Source: Closterium sp. NIES-65
Taxonomy: Eukaryota > Streptophyta > Zygnematophyceae > Desmidiales > Closteriaceae
Length of the DNA: 64,000 bases
Assembly: GCA_948144175.1 (NCBI GenBank)
Contig: CANXME010000222.1
Location: 1,382,001-1,446,000, forward strand
Direction of reading: 5' to 3'
The position numbers were made by a program, and so were the translations under genes. The number at the start of each line of letters is the position of its first letter. Within the stretch, counting starts at the first letter, position 1. This document shows positions 9,822 through 21,410 of this stretch, one piece after another. The notes beneath the pieces are model-generated. The model searched no databases, was not told the origin of the DNA, and saw only the letters and a program-made list of their open reading frames with translations.

Positions 9822-11339
9822 CTAGTTGATACCGGCTACGCCAGTCGATGCCGAATTGGTGGTTGCCTGGTCGACCAAGTTACCCAGCGACCAGGCTCTT
9901 TGTGATAAACTCCTTCTTGAAGGCGATAGCTTCTGATAGTGCTTGCTGGCACGTGTCGTATAGCCTTCCTTCCTCACTCCACCCTTAGATGCGATGTGAG
10001 TGGCAGCCTGCTCGAACCGGTTCCCTTGCGCCTTCTCGCACACCGTTTGGACCTGTGAGCCTCAGTAGAGGTGAGGACCATCGCCGGGCCCTTCATAATT
10101 TGCTTCAGGGAAGAAGATGCGGGAGAAGGTAAACAGATGGTCGTCAGCAACATACAATGGCAAGAGGATAAACAGTAAGCGAGTCAAAGACAGTGGCTGA
10201 AAACAGATGTGCCCTGTACCGTTGAGCTCGTGAACCTTTTTCATTGTGAGGTTCCAGTTGGCGAGGTTTTCTTGATGCATGATGATGTAATAGTCATGGT
10301 AGCGGGAGATGTGCTGACCAACGCAGAAATCACATATGAGAGACGGAAAGTGAAGAAGATATCGCCTTCTTGACGACGGCTCCCCTACAAAGTTCCTCCA
10401 GCGATATTCATTAGCAACGTGGGGGACAACCAGGCCACAGATTCAGTCAGTGTCCAAACTCGTAACCGGATCGATAGTGCGATGAAAGCCGAAACTACTG
10501 GCAAAAGCGCCCTTGCCATGCTTGACCAGCTTCGAAACTACCAGCAGTAGGCGGATCAGCTCTGCGGTGAGTTCAGCCGGAACCCCTTTTTAACACCACT
10601 TCCGTAGCAGGTGGGTTCAGGATGCGTTCACGCAGGAAGCGCGCGTCTTCAAGATGTTGCTAGGTAAGATCAATGAAGTCATCGTTCAAACACCCGTGGC
10701 TGATAACCTGGTTCCACACAAAGTTAGCATTCCAAACATAGTTAAAAGTGACTTGCAAACGACCGAAATGCTTGCACAAAAGATGCATCGATGAGAGCTC
10801 CTGGTAGGTCGTCGTTTGGAGCGCATCAGGTGAGAGGTGTTCTTTCAATCGTCCAGCAACGCAGCAATCGTGATCGCAGTACGAGTAAGTTCCGCCTTCC
10901 TGGCAAAAGGTAGAAACAGAGTTAAAGAGAACTACTCAAGGGCGATAACGATGCTGAGAGAGTCCGGCTCAAGGTGTTCATCGGAGTCGTCTCTCATGTA
11001 GCCGTCGATATCATCGTCAGGAGCCATCTCGGACGTCGCATCCTCCTCATTCTGTTAGTCAACGCCAGCGGCATTGTCACCAGCAGCAGTAGCGTTGCCG
11101 TCCGCATCCAAGGAGTACTTATCAGGCTCGCCATCAGCAGCATCAGCCGTGCCTTTGCCTGACAACGTTCCTTGGTCAATGACGTTTTGCATATCCAAGA
11201 GGTCTTCTAAGGGTGCGTTCACAGTAGCAGCCTTGTCCTGGGCACCCACTCCAGTAACAGACAGATCAGGTAAACTATCACCCACATTCTCTTGGTCGTT
11301 GTCAGGCCCCTTATTGGTACGTCGTCCCTTTGGCGGCAT
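9822..11339 (-). pseudogene. Decayed gene of unknown family
   Basis: Read on the minus strand from ATG at 11339 (MPPKGRRTNKG). An acidic N-terminal part is followed, after a likely 50-nt intron, by a His/Cys-containing part (TYSYCDHDCCVAGRLKEH), a hydrophobic and aromatic middle (VTFNYVWNANFVWNQ, LICDFCVGQHISRYHDYY) and a basic C-terminal part (KEGYTTRASKHYQKLSPS). One frame can be followed for about 450 codons with four in-frame stops and one frameshift near 10590. Three of the stops could be single C-to-T or G-to-A changes of Gln, Arg or Trp codons. I do not recognise the family. It has no RT, integrase or transposase motif and could be a dead host gene or a gene carried by a DNA transposon. 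Confidence 0.5.
10900..10949 (-). other. Possible spliceosomal intron in the decayed gene
   Basis: On the minus strand it begins GTTATC and ends in a pyrimidine-rich tract plus CAG. Removing it joins two open stretches in phase 0 (DSLSI to EGGTYSY) and skips a stop. This is inference from frame continuity only. Confidence 0.4.
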
Positions 11340-11964
11340 AGTGCGATGATGAAAAAAGCTTGGACGCCTGAGACGCAAGCCATTATGAGCACAGACTTCT
11401 TTGCAGCTGACACTTAATGCCGTTTGTGCTTGAAAGCAAACCTCTGCAGATCCAGGCTCGAGGCTCTCGCAAATCGCAAATGTGTTGACGTCCATCTTTG
11501 AGAATGCAAGACCCTGATTTTGACGCGAGCTGGTAGCTTATTCTCGTAGTCGAATCCATGTGGAAAAATGCAATGACATGTATCGCTGCATGATGAACTG
11601 ATGTGTGTAGCTCAAACGATAGTCAGGAACTCAAAAAACATGTTTTTAGGTTCCTGCTATAAACATTAAAAAAACACCGTCGCGTAGAATTTAAAGCGAT
11701 GCATTGATTGGTAGCTTCAGATCCTAAATCATGCAGGAAATTGATGCACATTGGGCTAGTAAAAGCATCTGGCCATGGCCATGGCTGCCGGAAGGCGGAG
11801 AGCTCCATCGAGCTGATTTCAATCAGTTAAGAATAGATCACCAAGAATTTGTGTTGACCTGGTTTTCAACAACTAACACACAACCTATGATCAAAGAAGG
11901 GCACATGCAAAATCCAATCTAGTTGGATTTGCCTAATTGTTGCAACATTATCAACGCATATTAG
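11340..11964. other. No recognisable feature
   Basis: AT-richer sequence between the decayed gene and element C. Frames are short, and no repeat or RNA gene is seen. Confidence 0.4.
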
Positions 11965-13034
11965 TGCTGGTGTAAGGGCCTAATAAACTCAAGCTATTAA
12001 GACTTTATCAAACTTAAAACCTCTCCTCGGGGTCACCTCCAAGGGTCCTTGGGTGCCTGGTACAAAACCAGCCCCTATCCTCGGGTCCGAGTTTGTAGAG
12101 AGAGGGATCAAGAGGGACTTAGTCAAAACAGCAAGAGTACCTTGAACATCGCGCAGCGTATCGTGCAGACCATCGATCGGATTGAGCTGAGAATTTTCTA
12201 TATCAAAGCTTGCTCCAAGAGCTTTAAAATGAACCAAGTTGCCTCGCGAAAAATTCTGCCATTACGAAGTTATGGCTCGGACAGTGTTTGCCTAGCATTG
12301 GAGTGCTAGCGTACTAGCGTTGACTCGGGTAGCATTTCGCCGTCGCACCGCGTAGAAACAAAATTCCAGCAAGGGAGGAATTCGGTTGAATCAAATTGAT
12401 TTTATCCAGGTACAAACAGAGTAGGAATAAATAGTTCTAGCTAGCAAGGACCTTGGGAATAAACCTGGAAACAACCAAGGATGATCCCAAATAATTCCAA
12501 GCAACAGAACCAACCTGGCTGGACAAAACAGCAGGTGGTAGGTTGGTAAACAACCTCTGGTTCTGTTTTTCCAACCTGGGAAAACAACAACCAGGTTCTG
12601 GTTCTAAAAACAGAACCTGTTTTGTCTTTGCCCAACCAGCCAAATGCTAGTTCTGCTGGTTTCCCTTGGCCTTGTATCATTCAGATACAGATAAACAACA
12701 TCCAACCTTCACCTAAATTGTACCTCTATAGTGTCTTCCCTGCTACACTATAGCCAACCAAACAAAACAGTACAATTTCGAGTTGGATAGAACCGAACTG
12801 CAAAGCTTCCATCTTGGGTTCCTTTGCGAGCTCGTCCTTTCTGCTTGTACTGTTCATAGCGCGTACAATGTTGTGCCAAAGCGCACAATGCGCGAGTACC
12901 TGCAAATGCTTCAAGCAAAAATTGCGAAACCAAACAAAAAAACGAACATTCCATTCATACCCAAATGCATTCGCACACGCGTACTTGTACAAACAGACGG
13001 CAGGATGTCGTGCAATCTGAATTTGCACCCAACA
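11965..13034 (-). repeat. 3' LTR of copy C
   Basis: 1070-bp family-A LTR in minus orientation. Its outer end is changed from TGTTGG to TGCTGG on the plus strand. The polypurine tract (plus strand CTCCCCCTC) follows at about 13036-13045. Confidence 0.93.
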
Positions 13035-13076
13035 CACTCCCCCTCAGCCTGCCGGCTGCATCCCCATCATTCCATA

Positions 13077-14733
13077 CTAGTTCATGCTCATTCTACTCAA
13101 ACGCACACAACGCTAATGAGGCTCATCCGCAAGCCTCTTGGTGAGGAAGTCTGCTGGCTGCTGGTGAGTCTTGATGTAGATCGGATTCACCGTCCCCCTC
13201 TTCACCTCCTTACGGAGCCAGTGCCACTTAATACGCATGTGCTTGTTGAACCCATGAAGCACAGCGTTCCTGGCCATCCCAAGAGCTCCCTAGCTATTAC
13301 AAAACAGCGGCGTAGCAACCTTCTTTGATACTGGTGTGAGAGTTCAGGTACTTCACTACACGCTCAGCTGCATCCACCTGCTTCTTTGATGGATTCTGCA
13401 TCACTCTTGCCAGCTGCCCAACCGAGAAAGAGATGTCGGGCCTCGTGTGAACCGCTGCATACAAGAGGCTGCCAACCAAGAACTGAACTTGCTGCTGCTT
13501 CTCGGCTTCAACCCCTTCATCCTCTGCAGCTTCCACAAGCTTGAATTCTGCTGGCAGGGGAGTTGCAACCTTGCGCTCATTCTGAATCTCGTACTTCTCC
13601 CCCAGCTCCTTGATGAACTTCTCCTGGTGCAGCTTCAACCACCTGTGATCCAGATCCCTCTCCACGTGCATCCCGAGGTAGTATTTTACCTCCCCAAGGT
13701 TCTTGCACTTGAAGTTCTCCATCAGCTGCTGCTGCACCTTCTGGATCTCCTTCATGCTGCTGCTAAAGAGAAAAATTTCGTCCACATAGACTAGAAACAG
13801 CACCAGCTTTTCCCCCTCCCCCTTGAGAAAGAGGCTCTCACCACAGCTGCTGGTCCTGAATCCCATCTCTTCTAAAGCAGCTGCCAACTTCTGGTACCAG
13901 AAGCGTGGCGCCTGCTTCAAGCCGTAGATGGACTTTTTCAGCTTGCACACCTTGCCCGTACCATCCTCATACCCAGGCGTCTGCGTCATGTACACATCTT
14001 TTTCTAAAATTCCATTGAGAAATGCCGTTGATATATCCATCTGAATGATGAATTTCCCACTAACAGTTGCATCTGCCAACAAGACACGGAGGGTAGAGGG
14101 TTTGGCAATGGGAGCAAAGATCTCATTGAAGTCCCGCTTCTCATTCTGCATAAACCCCTTAGCCACTGGCCTACTCTTGTAGATGGTGACCTGCCCCTTG
14201 TCATCGGTCTTGATCCTTAGCACCCACTTGCACTGTACGGATTTGTTCCCCTCAGGCAGCACCACTAGCTCCAATGTCCCATTCTCTAGCAGGCTCTCGT
14301 ACTCAGCATCCCTGGAAACCAGCCACTTCTCCCTATCTGGTCCAGCTAATGCCTCCTCCATGCTAGCTGGTTCCTCTGGTGCAGGGGCAAGAAAATAGTA
14401 GGCAGGTTCATCCTCCTCATCCGGATCATATCCATGCGGAAGAATCAGCCATTCCTCCTCTGTCCCAAGCTGCTGCTCCGCTACATCAGCTCCTGCAGTC
14501 AGCTTCTTAGTAGCCATACGGGTACGTCTTGGCCTGGAGACGGGTGTCTCCCATCCCTTCATAACGACACCCTTCTGCTTCTTAGTTTTCCCCTGCTGCT
14601 GCTCTCCCCCCTCAGATCCAGCAGCTCCACTAGTGCCATTCTCCACATTATTTTCTCCACCAGCAGGTGCCTCCTGTACCTTCTTTCCATCACAACCCTT
14701 TTGCAGCTGCCTCCTCTCCCTCCTCCTACACAC
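13077..14733 (-). pseudogene. Copy C reverse transcriptase - RNase H
   Basis: The main frame (13297-14733) runs from the acidic pre-RT spacer through KWVLRIK, QMDISTAFLNG and SIYGLKQAPRFWYQ to the active site, which reads YVDE instead of YVDD. The catalytic pair is therefore broken. RNase H is deleted internally: KYLNSHTSI joins directly to a shifted KVATPLF stretch near 13320, losing the TDATWAS part. The last codons of the family (stop at 13077-13079) can still be traced in another frame. Confidence 0.87.
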
Positions 14734-16411
14734 AAGGAGTCAGGTCCAGCTGCATGGTGATCTGCTCCATTTGCCGGGTCACCCTGGCCTCCGGCTGTTT
14801 CTCCCAGCTCCCTTACATCATGCCCTGAACAAACTTCACATCCCCGCTGTCAAACAACACACCCTTGGAAGGTTCCCATAGCAGCCATCCCTTGCTCTTA
14901 GTAGCCAGCCCCAAATGCACACACCAGATTGCACTTGCCCCCAACTTACTGTGGTAGGTCTTGGGGACGTGGGCGACTGCCATGCAACCGAACACCCTCA
15001 GCATGTCCACCGGCGGCTTCCTCCCAAGCCACCTCTCCAACGGCACCCACGAGTCATCCCCAACCTTTGTGAGTACCCTGTTCCTAGCGAGGGTAGCGTG
15101 CCGAACAGCATGGGGCCTCATCAAGTTGCCCAGCACAGATTCTATGAGCAGCGCCCTAGCTGTCTCCTGAACTGTCCGGTTCGACTGCTCTGCTACACCG
15201 TTAGACTGTGGGGTGTAAGCCGTGGTCAGCTCCCTCTGGATGCCCTGCTTCTTGAGCCAGGCCGTCATCTCAGCTCCAGGGAACTCACCACCCCGATCTG
15301 TCCTAATCCGCTTTACCACACACTCTGCTCGCTTCTTTATGAATGGCAGACAATCTTCCCATATTGTAGAGGCGACATAGTCCTTTTGCTTCAGCGGATA
15401 TGCTAAGATAAGCCTGCTCCAATCATCCACTATGGTCAGAAAGTACCGCTCCCCCTTGTGCCCCTGAACCAGCAACGGCCCCACCAAGTCCATGTGGACC
15501 AGCTCCAATGGCTTCTTTCTCCTGCCAGCCACACTATGGAAGGGGAAACGGGTAAACTTTGAGAGCAAACAGATTTCACAGTTCTCATCAGGTGGCTGTC
15601 CGTTCAGTTTCAGACCCTTAACGGCTCCATCTTTCTCCAGCTGTTTCAACAAGGGCATTGCCACATGCCCCAAGCGTCGGCGTGCCGTTGCCCAATCCGT
15701 CTCCCCAGATCTGGCCGACACTTTCACACCAACCCCTCCAATGGCGTTGCACTCCCCCTGGGATGCATACCCCTCTCCAGCCTGCCCCCCACCATGCCTC
15801 GCCAACGCCGGCAGCTGCCACATGGATCTGTACACATCCGTACTCTCGTGCCGACCCCAAAGCACTCGATTGCCCAGCTGCCCCTTGTAAGTGCGTGCCC
15901 CATCCGTGCTAGTGCTCACCTCAGACTTGCCAAGCTTACGGAGGGAGATGAGGTTGGCCTTGAGTTCAGGAACGATGAGAACGTCGTGCAGAACCACCGG
16001 CTTACCATCCGCTCCCTTAAACGCATCTAGTTCCGCACCAGCCACCTTCAGCGCGTGTCCTGACGCGGAGCACACGTCGTTGATTGGTGCAGCTCGTACG
16101 TGGTCCAGCAGGTCCTTGCGCGGCCTTATCGTCCAAGCAGCGCCCGTGTCCAACACCCAATAATTCAAGGGGTGCAGCTCTGCTCCAACCTTGGCAGAGG
16201 CGTCTCCTTGCTCCCCCTGCTCCCCCTGCTCTCCAATATGGAAGAACAGGCCCGCGGTGCGGTCCTTCTTCTTTTCAGCACCACCGTTCCTCTTCGGGTT
16301 GTTGTCGGACGAATCGGCAACCATGCTCGCGCCGTTTTTCTGGTTCCTCTGCGCGCCGCCATCCTGGTGACGATTTTGGGGGGTCCATCGATCGGGTTTC
16401 TTATAGCACAA
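14734..16411 (-). pseudogene. Copy C protease - integrase
   Basis: 532-residue open stretch (14813-16411) with protease VLDTGAAWTI, GAG-pre-integrase RRRLGHVAMPLLKQL, zinc-binding CEICLLSK, and integrase with all three acidic residues: MDLVGPLLVQG, RTDRGGEFPGAE and NGVAEQSNRT. It runs on through KPPVDMLRVFGC to the spacer and ends at a nonsense codon near 14813. The integrase core looks intact in this copy, although the polyprotein frame is lost on both sides. Confidence 0.87.
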
Positions 16412-17350
16412 AAACCAGGGGTGCCCCTCCTTCTCACAATACCAGCAACTCCTTTTTATTTTGCCACCAGCACCCGACTTGCCCCCACGTCCAGATTTCG
16501 CACCGCGACCTCAACCGTTACCTCCTTGTTGGTCGTTGGAGTTGTCGTCCTTCTTTGCACCGCATCCAGCACCACTGAAGCTACGTCCTTTGCAACGTCG
16601 GCTCCCTTGCATTCCATAGTCGCTGCTGCCGTCGTCTCCACCCCTCATTTGACTGTGACGGAAGTCCTCCTCTAGAATCTTTGTCCGCACCCACTCGAGT
16701 GTCCACGAGCTCTGGTTCTGCGGCACGCTTAATCTGCTCGTGAATTAAAACCACGATTCCGGCAGCACCGAGAGCATCTTCAGTCACTTGGTCTGCTCTG
16801 GGTAGGTGATTCCCGCGGTCGCCAACTTCGCGTAGAGGTCGCGCAATTTGTTTAGGACAGGTTGCACCGGCTCTCCCTCGCTCAGGCGCAACGCAGAAAG
16901 CTCCCTCTTCAGCATCAATGTTGTAATAACGGAGGTCGGGGCGTGCAGCTTCATCAACGCGGTCCACGCCTTCGGACCGCACTCAACCTCCTGCAGCAGG
17001 TGCATGACGTGCTGACGCTGGTTCAGCTCCAAACTCTGCGACATCAAATAGTAGCCAGCCGAGGAGCACTCTTCCCAATCTTCCTGCAGCGCGGGGTCAC
17101 TCAGTCTAGGCTCCTTCCCAATCATCAGTTTCAGTAATCCAATCTGACAGAAATATAGTTGCATTTTTCAGGCCCAATCATCATAGCCCTTACCATTGAA
17201 CTTCTCGACGGTGAAATTCTTTAGCACCTCCTTGACCAGCTAGCCCTGGTTTGTTCGCGCTCCCCTTGGCGCTGAAACACCACAACCATGGCTGCCGCTA
17301 CGATCTTGGGCTGAAGATTCACCAGCTCCCGTCGAGATGTTGCCCGCCAT
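16412..17350 (-). pseudogene. Copy C gag
   Basis: Starts at ATG 17350 (MAGN). The Gag capsid region matches copies A and J (KFNGKGYDDWA, ALRLSEGEPVQPVLNKL) but is broken by several stops, for example Trp to TAG at DDWA and Trp to TGA in the glycine-rich linker near 16510. The zinc knuckle CWYCEKEGHPWFLC is retained at about 16400-16445. Confidence 0.85.
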
Positions 17351-17396
17351 AGCTACCTATATCGAGGATCACAATAACGCAGCTCTCATACCAGCT

Positions 17397-18487
17397 TGTT
17401 GGTGTAAGGGCCTCATAAACTCAAGCTATTAAGACTTTATCAAACTTAAAACCTCTCCTCGGGGTCACTTCCAAGGGTCCTTGGGTGCCTGGTACAAGAC
17501 CAGCCCCTATCCTCGGGTCCGAGTTTGTAGAGAGAGGGATCAAGAGGGACTTAGTCAAAACAGCAAGAGTACCTTGAACGTCGCGTAGCGTATCGTGCAG
17601 ACCGTCGATCGCATTAACCTGAGAATTTCCTATATCGAAGCTCGCTCCAAGAGCTTTAAAATAAACCAAGTTGCACCGCGAAAAGTTCTGCCATTACAAA
17701 GTTATGGCTCAGACAGCATTTGCCTAGTATTGGAGTGCTAGCGTACTAGCGTTGACTCGGGTAGCATTTTGCCGTCGCACCGCGTAGAAACAAAATTCCA
17801 GGAAGGGGGGAATTCGCTTGAATCAATTTGACTATATCCAGGTACAAACAGAGAAGGGATAAATAGTTCTAGTTAGCAAGGACCTTGGGAATAAACCTGG
17901 GAACAACCTAGGATCATCATTAATAATTCCAAGCAACAGAACCAACCTGGCTGGACAAAACAGCAGGTGGTAGGTTGGTAAACAACCTCTGGTTCTGTTT
18001 TTCCAACCTGGGAAAATAACAACCAGGTTCAGGTCCTAAAAATAGAACCTGTTTTGTCTTTGCCCAACCAGCCAAATGCTGGTTCCGCTGGTTTCCCCTG
18101 GCCGTGTAGCATGCAATACAGACAAACAACATCCAACCTTGACCTCAATTGTGCCCCTATAGTGCCTGCCCTGCTACACTATAGTCAACCAAACAAAACA
18201 GTACAATTTCGAGTTGGATCGAACTGAATCTGCACAATCAATTCAATCGAACCGCAAAGCTTCCATCTTGGGCTCCTTTGCAAGCTCGTCCTTTCTGCTT
18301 ATACTGTTCATAGCGCGTACAATGTTGCGCGAATCGTATAATGGGCGAGTACCTGCAAATGCTTAAAGCGAAAATTGCGAAAGCAAACAAATACACGAAC
18401 ATTTCATTCATACCCAAATGCATTCGCACACGCATACTCGTACAAACAGACGGCAGGATGTCGTGCAATGTGAATTTCCACCCAACA
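17397..18487 (-). repeat. 5' LTR of copy C
   Basis: 1091-bp LTR, minus orientation. The primer binding site to its left (17382-17393) reads TGGTATGAGAGC on the minus strand, one mismatch from the intact site. Confidence 0.93.
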
Positions 18488-18739
18488 AGCAGCCAGAAAG
18501 GGGAGTTTGTTGAGTGATGCTATCATATACATTCATGTCTGTCAGTCTCTCATCTGATGTTCTTGCATTGCATTTGTGTTTGGTGTTGTTTGGGCTTGGT
18601 GGATGTGTAGGATACTTTGAGCAATTACCTGACATGGCTTTTCTGCTGAAGAGTTTTTTGACGAACCAAGGATCGCTTCAATCAGAGCACGAACAAGATA
18701 GTTGTGATTGTTCGAAGTTATGATTGCAATGCTGCGAAT
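18488..18739. other. Unassigned DNA, possible foreign LTR start
   Basis: GAAAGGGGAG followed closely by TGTTGAGTG (about 18498-18520) looks like a polypurine tract and LTR start, but the sequence after it matches no LTR in this window. No gene is seen. Confidence 0.3.
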
Positions 18740-18934
18740 ATGGGAATTTCAAGGTCTCAGTCGCACATGGTGCAGCAGATCCTTGACCAATCCGGTTTTC
18801 CTCACTCCTCTCTACAGGCTACTCTGCTTGTAGTCAACCAAAGGCCCATGGTTCTCTTTACTGCCAAGCCTGCTGAGCCTAGTGGTCACTACACTGAGCA
18901 AGTGGGCTGCCTTATATAGCTCATGACTTGTTCT
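18740..18934 (+). pseudogene. Copia fragment, post-RT segment
   Basis: Encodes SRSQSHMVQQILDQSGF through GHYTEQVGCL to LMTC. It parallels the segment before RNase H of family-D elements (LTQSHMMQQVLQRFGF, GPYPELVGCLMYLMTC) at lower similarity, with an in-frame TAG inside. It is a short orphan fragment. Confidence 0.65.
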
Positions 18935-19249
18935 AGTGCAGTTCGTTGCACACGGAAAGAGGCCGCTAAGAGGAGTGCGCCATCTGGCGAGCACATCATG
19001 CATGGGCCTTATGCTTGGAGGGGAGACGCCAAGTCAGCCTCGGTGGGCACATCTACGCATCATGAGCGGCGTTCAGTGTTAGAGCGCTGCATAGGGCTAA
19101 CATTGCCAATATTGCAGCAAGACGGCTTGCCAGCGTTGCAACCGCAGGTGATTGTTTGTGCATGTGCGCATCCAAATCGCAGGTGCGCACACGCCAAGTC
19201 GGCAAGTGCTGGCGGTTGCGCCTCCAAAACGTCGATATCAAAATACTAA
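18935..19249. other. No recognisable feature
   Basis: No gene or repeat recognised between two copia fragments. Confidence 0.35.
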
Positions 19250-19440
19250 CTCGCGGATAACTAGGAATCAGGTCCACCTGCATGATAATCTGCTCTATCT
19301 TTTGGGAAACGTTTGCCTCATGCAGTTTCTCCCAGCTCCCATACATCATGACTCAATGAATTTCACATCCCCGCTGTCAAACAACACATGTTTGAATGGA
19401 TCCCATAACAGCCATCCCTTGCTTTCAGCAGCCAGACTTT
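19250..19440 (-). pseudogene. Family A copia fragment (pre-RT spacer)
   Basis: The minus strand encodes VKF, then MMYGSWEKLHEANVSQKIEQ, matching the segment after integrase in copies A, E and J. It has no LTR attached and is more diverged than the other copies. The next 220 bases (19441-19661) hold nothing recognisable. Confidence 0.7.
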
Positions 19441-19661
19441 AAATGCACTCGCCCACGACTTACTCAACACCCTTCCCGTCCTGCATCTCCTTTACCAGTG
19501 AGAAACGAAGGCGGCATCGATGAGAAGGTCAACGGTGGTGCACGGGTCAACGGCAGCGAAGGCACGAAGAGGAGAGGTGTGATCAAGGTCGACGATAGCG
19601 TTGACGGGAGTCAGGCGCGAGTGCAGCAGTCGACGGATGATGTCGTTCACCTCAGCGAAGC

Positions 19662-19925
19662 TGTTGGGTGCAAATTCACATTGCACGACATCCTGCCGTC
19701 TGTTAGTACGAGTATGCGTGTGCGAATGCATTTGCGTGTGAATGGTATCTTCGTGTGTTTGTTTGCTTTTGCAATTTTCGCTTGAAGCATTTGCAGGTAC
19801 TCGCACAAAGTGCGCTTCGGCACAACATTGTACGCGCTATGAACAGTACAAGCAGAAAGGACGAGCTTGCAAAGGAACCCAAGATGGAAACTTTGTGGTT
19901 CGGCTTACTTGATTGCGCAGATTCA
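19662..19925 (+). repeat. Family A LTR fragment (5' end)
   Basis: The first ~264 bp of the LTR, from TGTTGGGTGC to GCGCAGATTCA, cut abruptly. The rest of the LTR is missing. Confidence 0.9.
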
Positions 19926-19950
19926 AATGATCCGGTTATAGAACGGGCTA

Positions 19951-20008
19951 CAGAACGGGCGAACCGGACAATTCTGGAGACAGCTAGGGCGCTGCTTATA
20001 GAATCTGG
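19951..20008 (+). pseudogene. 58-bp family A integrase fragment
   Basis: CAGAACGGGCGAACCGG through GAATCTGG matches the segment at the catalytic Glu of integrase (ERANRTILETARALLIESG). It follows 25 bases of filler (19926-19950) in which AGAACGGGC is already present once. It joins family-D sequence directly at 20009. Confidence 0.8.
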
Positions 20009-20232
20009 CTTTGTGTCGAGAGCAGCGACTGGAGCACAGAACAAAGCACATTGCTCTCCGCTACTTCCTTGCTCGTGAGCTACAGCAGCGTGGACAGTTG
20101 CGGCTTGCGTACGTGGCCTCTGAGGCCAACGCTGCTGATGTCTTCACTAAGGCACTTGCGCCTTGTGATCATCAGTGCTTTTGCACTCAGCTGGGTCTTG
20201 TGCCTGTCTTACCTCACTTGCTTCTCTCTTGA
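20009..20232 (+). pseudogene. Family D copia RNase H C-terminal part
   Basis: Encodes CREQRLEH, HIALRYFLARELQQRGQLRL, ADVFTKALAPCDHQ and ends LPHLLLS, matching the last 75 residues of element D's RNase H. It is 5' truncated and followed by a 3' untranslated region (20233-20441) ending in a polypurine-like TATGGGGGTG and the LTR. Confidence 0.85.
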
Positions 20233-20441
20233 CCTTGCTTGTACTGTCATATATATATACCTGCTCTTGCTTGTCTAGCTTTATATATATGTGTGTTCTC
20301 TTGCATGTGAACTGGCCTTGTGGCCTTGACCTTGTGCTCGGACAGTGTGGTGACTTTGAGATCCACCCTGAGCTTGCCTTGCTTGCTTTGCTTGACTGGT
20401 CTTGTGACCCCTTGTTCTCCCCCACTTTGCCTATGGGGGTG

Positions 20442-20574
20442 TGTCAGAACATTATATAGCTTATACATTTGTGTAGGCTGTAGTGGGGTATCGCATAGGG
20501 GGTACAACCCAATTAGGGTTAGTACTTGTACCCACTTCATTCATACTTCATTCTTTCTCGTTTCTATTCTCACA
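20442..20574 (+). repeat. 133-bp LTR of family D (3' LTR of a truncated copy)
   Basis: TGTCAGAACATTATATAGC...TATTCTCACA, the same length as both LTRs of element D. Its right edge adjoins LINE sequence at 20575, so this copy probably inserted into a LINE. Confidence 0.88.
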
Positions 20575-21410
20575 GGCTTGCGACAAATGCGGACAAAACG
20601 GTGGTCTTACCTTTGGGTGTTAACACTCGGATTAATGGCGGTACTTTGTGTGGTCTCAAGCGCGCCGACACGGACGATGCAGAGAGGTTGCTGGGCGTCT
20701 GGGTGGCTCCCTTCGGCACTAGTATACCGACCCGGGAAAAGGCGCTGGGGCACATCGAGGGGAAGTTAGTCAAATGGAAGCAGAAGTATCTCACAACTTC
20801 GGCAAGAGCGACGGTGGTGAACAGTTACATCTCCCCGATAATCGCCTTTCAGACTCAGGTGTACTTGCCCCCGGCAGCCATCTGGGAAGAGCTGATGAGA
20901 TTGATCCAGGGCTTCATCTCCGGTAATAGGGTCTCGGGAGCGAAGGGCTTCCAGCTCTGGAGCAGGGAGCTGATGTTGAAGTCCAGATAGGCCGGGGGGA
21001 TTGGAGCCAGGGACCTGGAGATGATCATCATGCGTCTGGTTGCGAGGAGGGTGGGGCTGTTCCTCACCGAGCGCAACCTGTTGAAGAAGGAGATCATGAC
21101 GCTGGCAGCGGATCTTCCTCTGAGGGCGGACACCTTTGAGGCGCACGAGAAGTTGATTAAGCACTGGTCTGGTCGTGGCATTCGCTCGAAGCAGACGTGT
21201 GAAATTTTCATGCGGTCTCCCTTTGGATCTCGGGCTCCAGGTGGTAGCAGGGAGGAAGTGCTGCGGGAGAGAATCTTCTATAATCGGGAAATTCTGATTA
21301 ACGGCCTCACGCCTGTCGGATGGCAGCAGGACGCTCAGAGACTGAAAGGGGTTCGCCTGGGTGATCTGCTGGTGCAAGGGTCTGACGGGGAGCTTGACCT
21401 GAAATCCATG
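20575..21410 (+). pseudogene. LINE (non-LTR) retrotransposon fragment, RT C-terminal region
   Basis: Encodes TNADKTVVLPLGV, ERLLGVWVAPFGT, GHIEGKLVKWKQKYLTTSAR and VVNSYISPIIAFQTQVYLPP, the typical post-catalytic (thumb and downstream) segment of plant LINE RTs. After one in-frame TAG at 20988 it continues with GGIGARDLEMIIMRLVARR. The catalytic FADD part and endonuclease are absent. Its right end is fused in frame to copia integrase at about 21410. Confidence 0.75.

Larger units (their letters stand above)
11965..18487 (-). mobile_element. Family A copia retrotransposon, copy C
   Basis: Minus-strand element with 3' LTR 11965-13034 and 5' LTR 17397-18487, and all domains in copia order between them. 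The flanks (ATTAG on the left, AGCAG on the right) do not match, so either the target duplication has mutated beyond recognition or the ends come from two insertions joined by recombination. Several stops in gag and a deletion in RNase H make it inactive. Confidence 0.9.

Noticed and set aside
11960..18492. TSD for copy C
   Set aside because: ATTAG and AGCAG do not match even with small shifts of the LTR ends.
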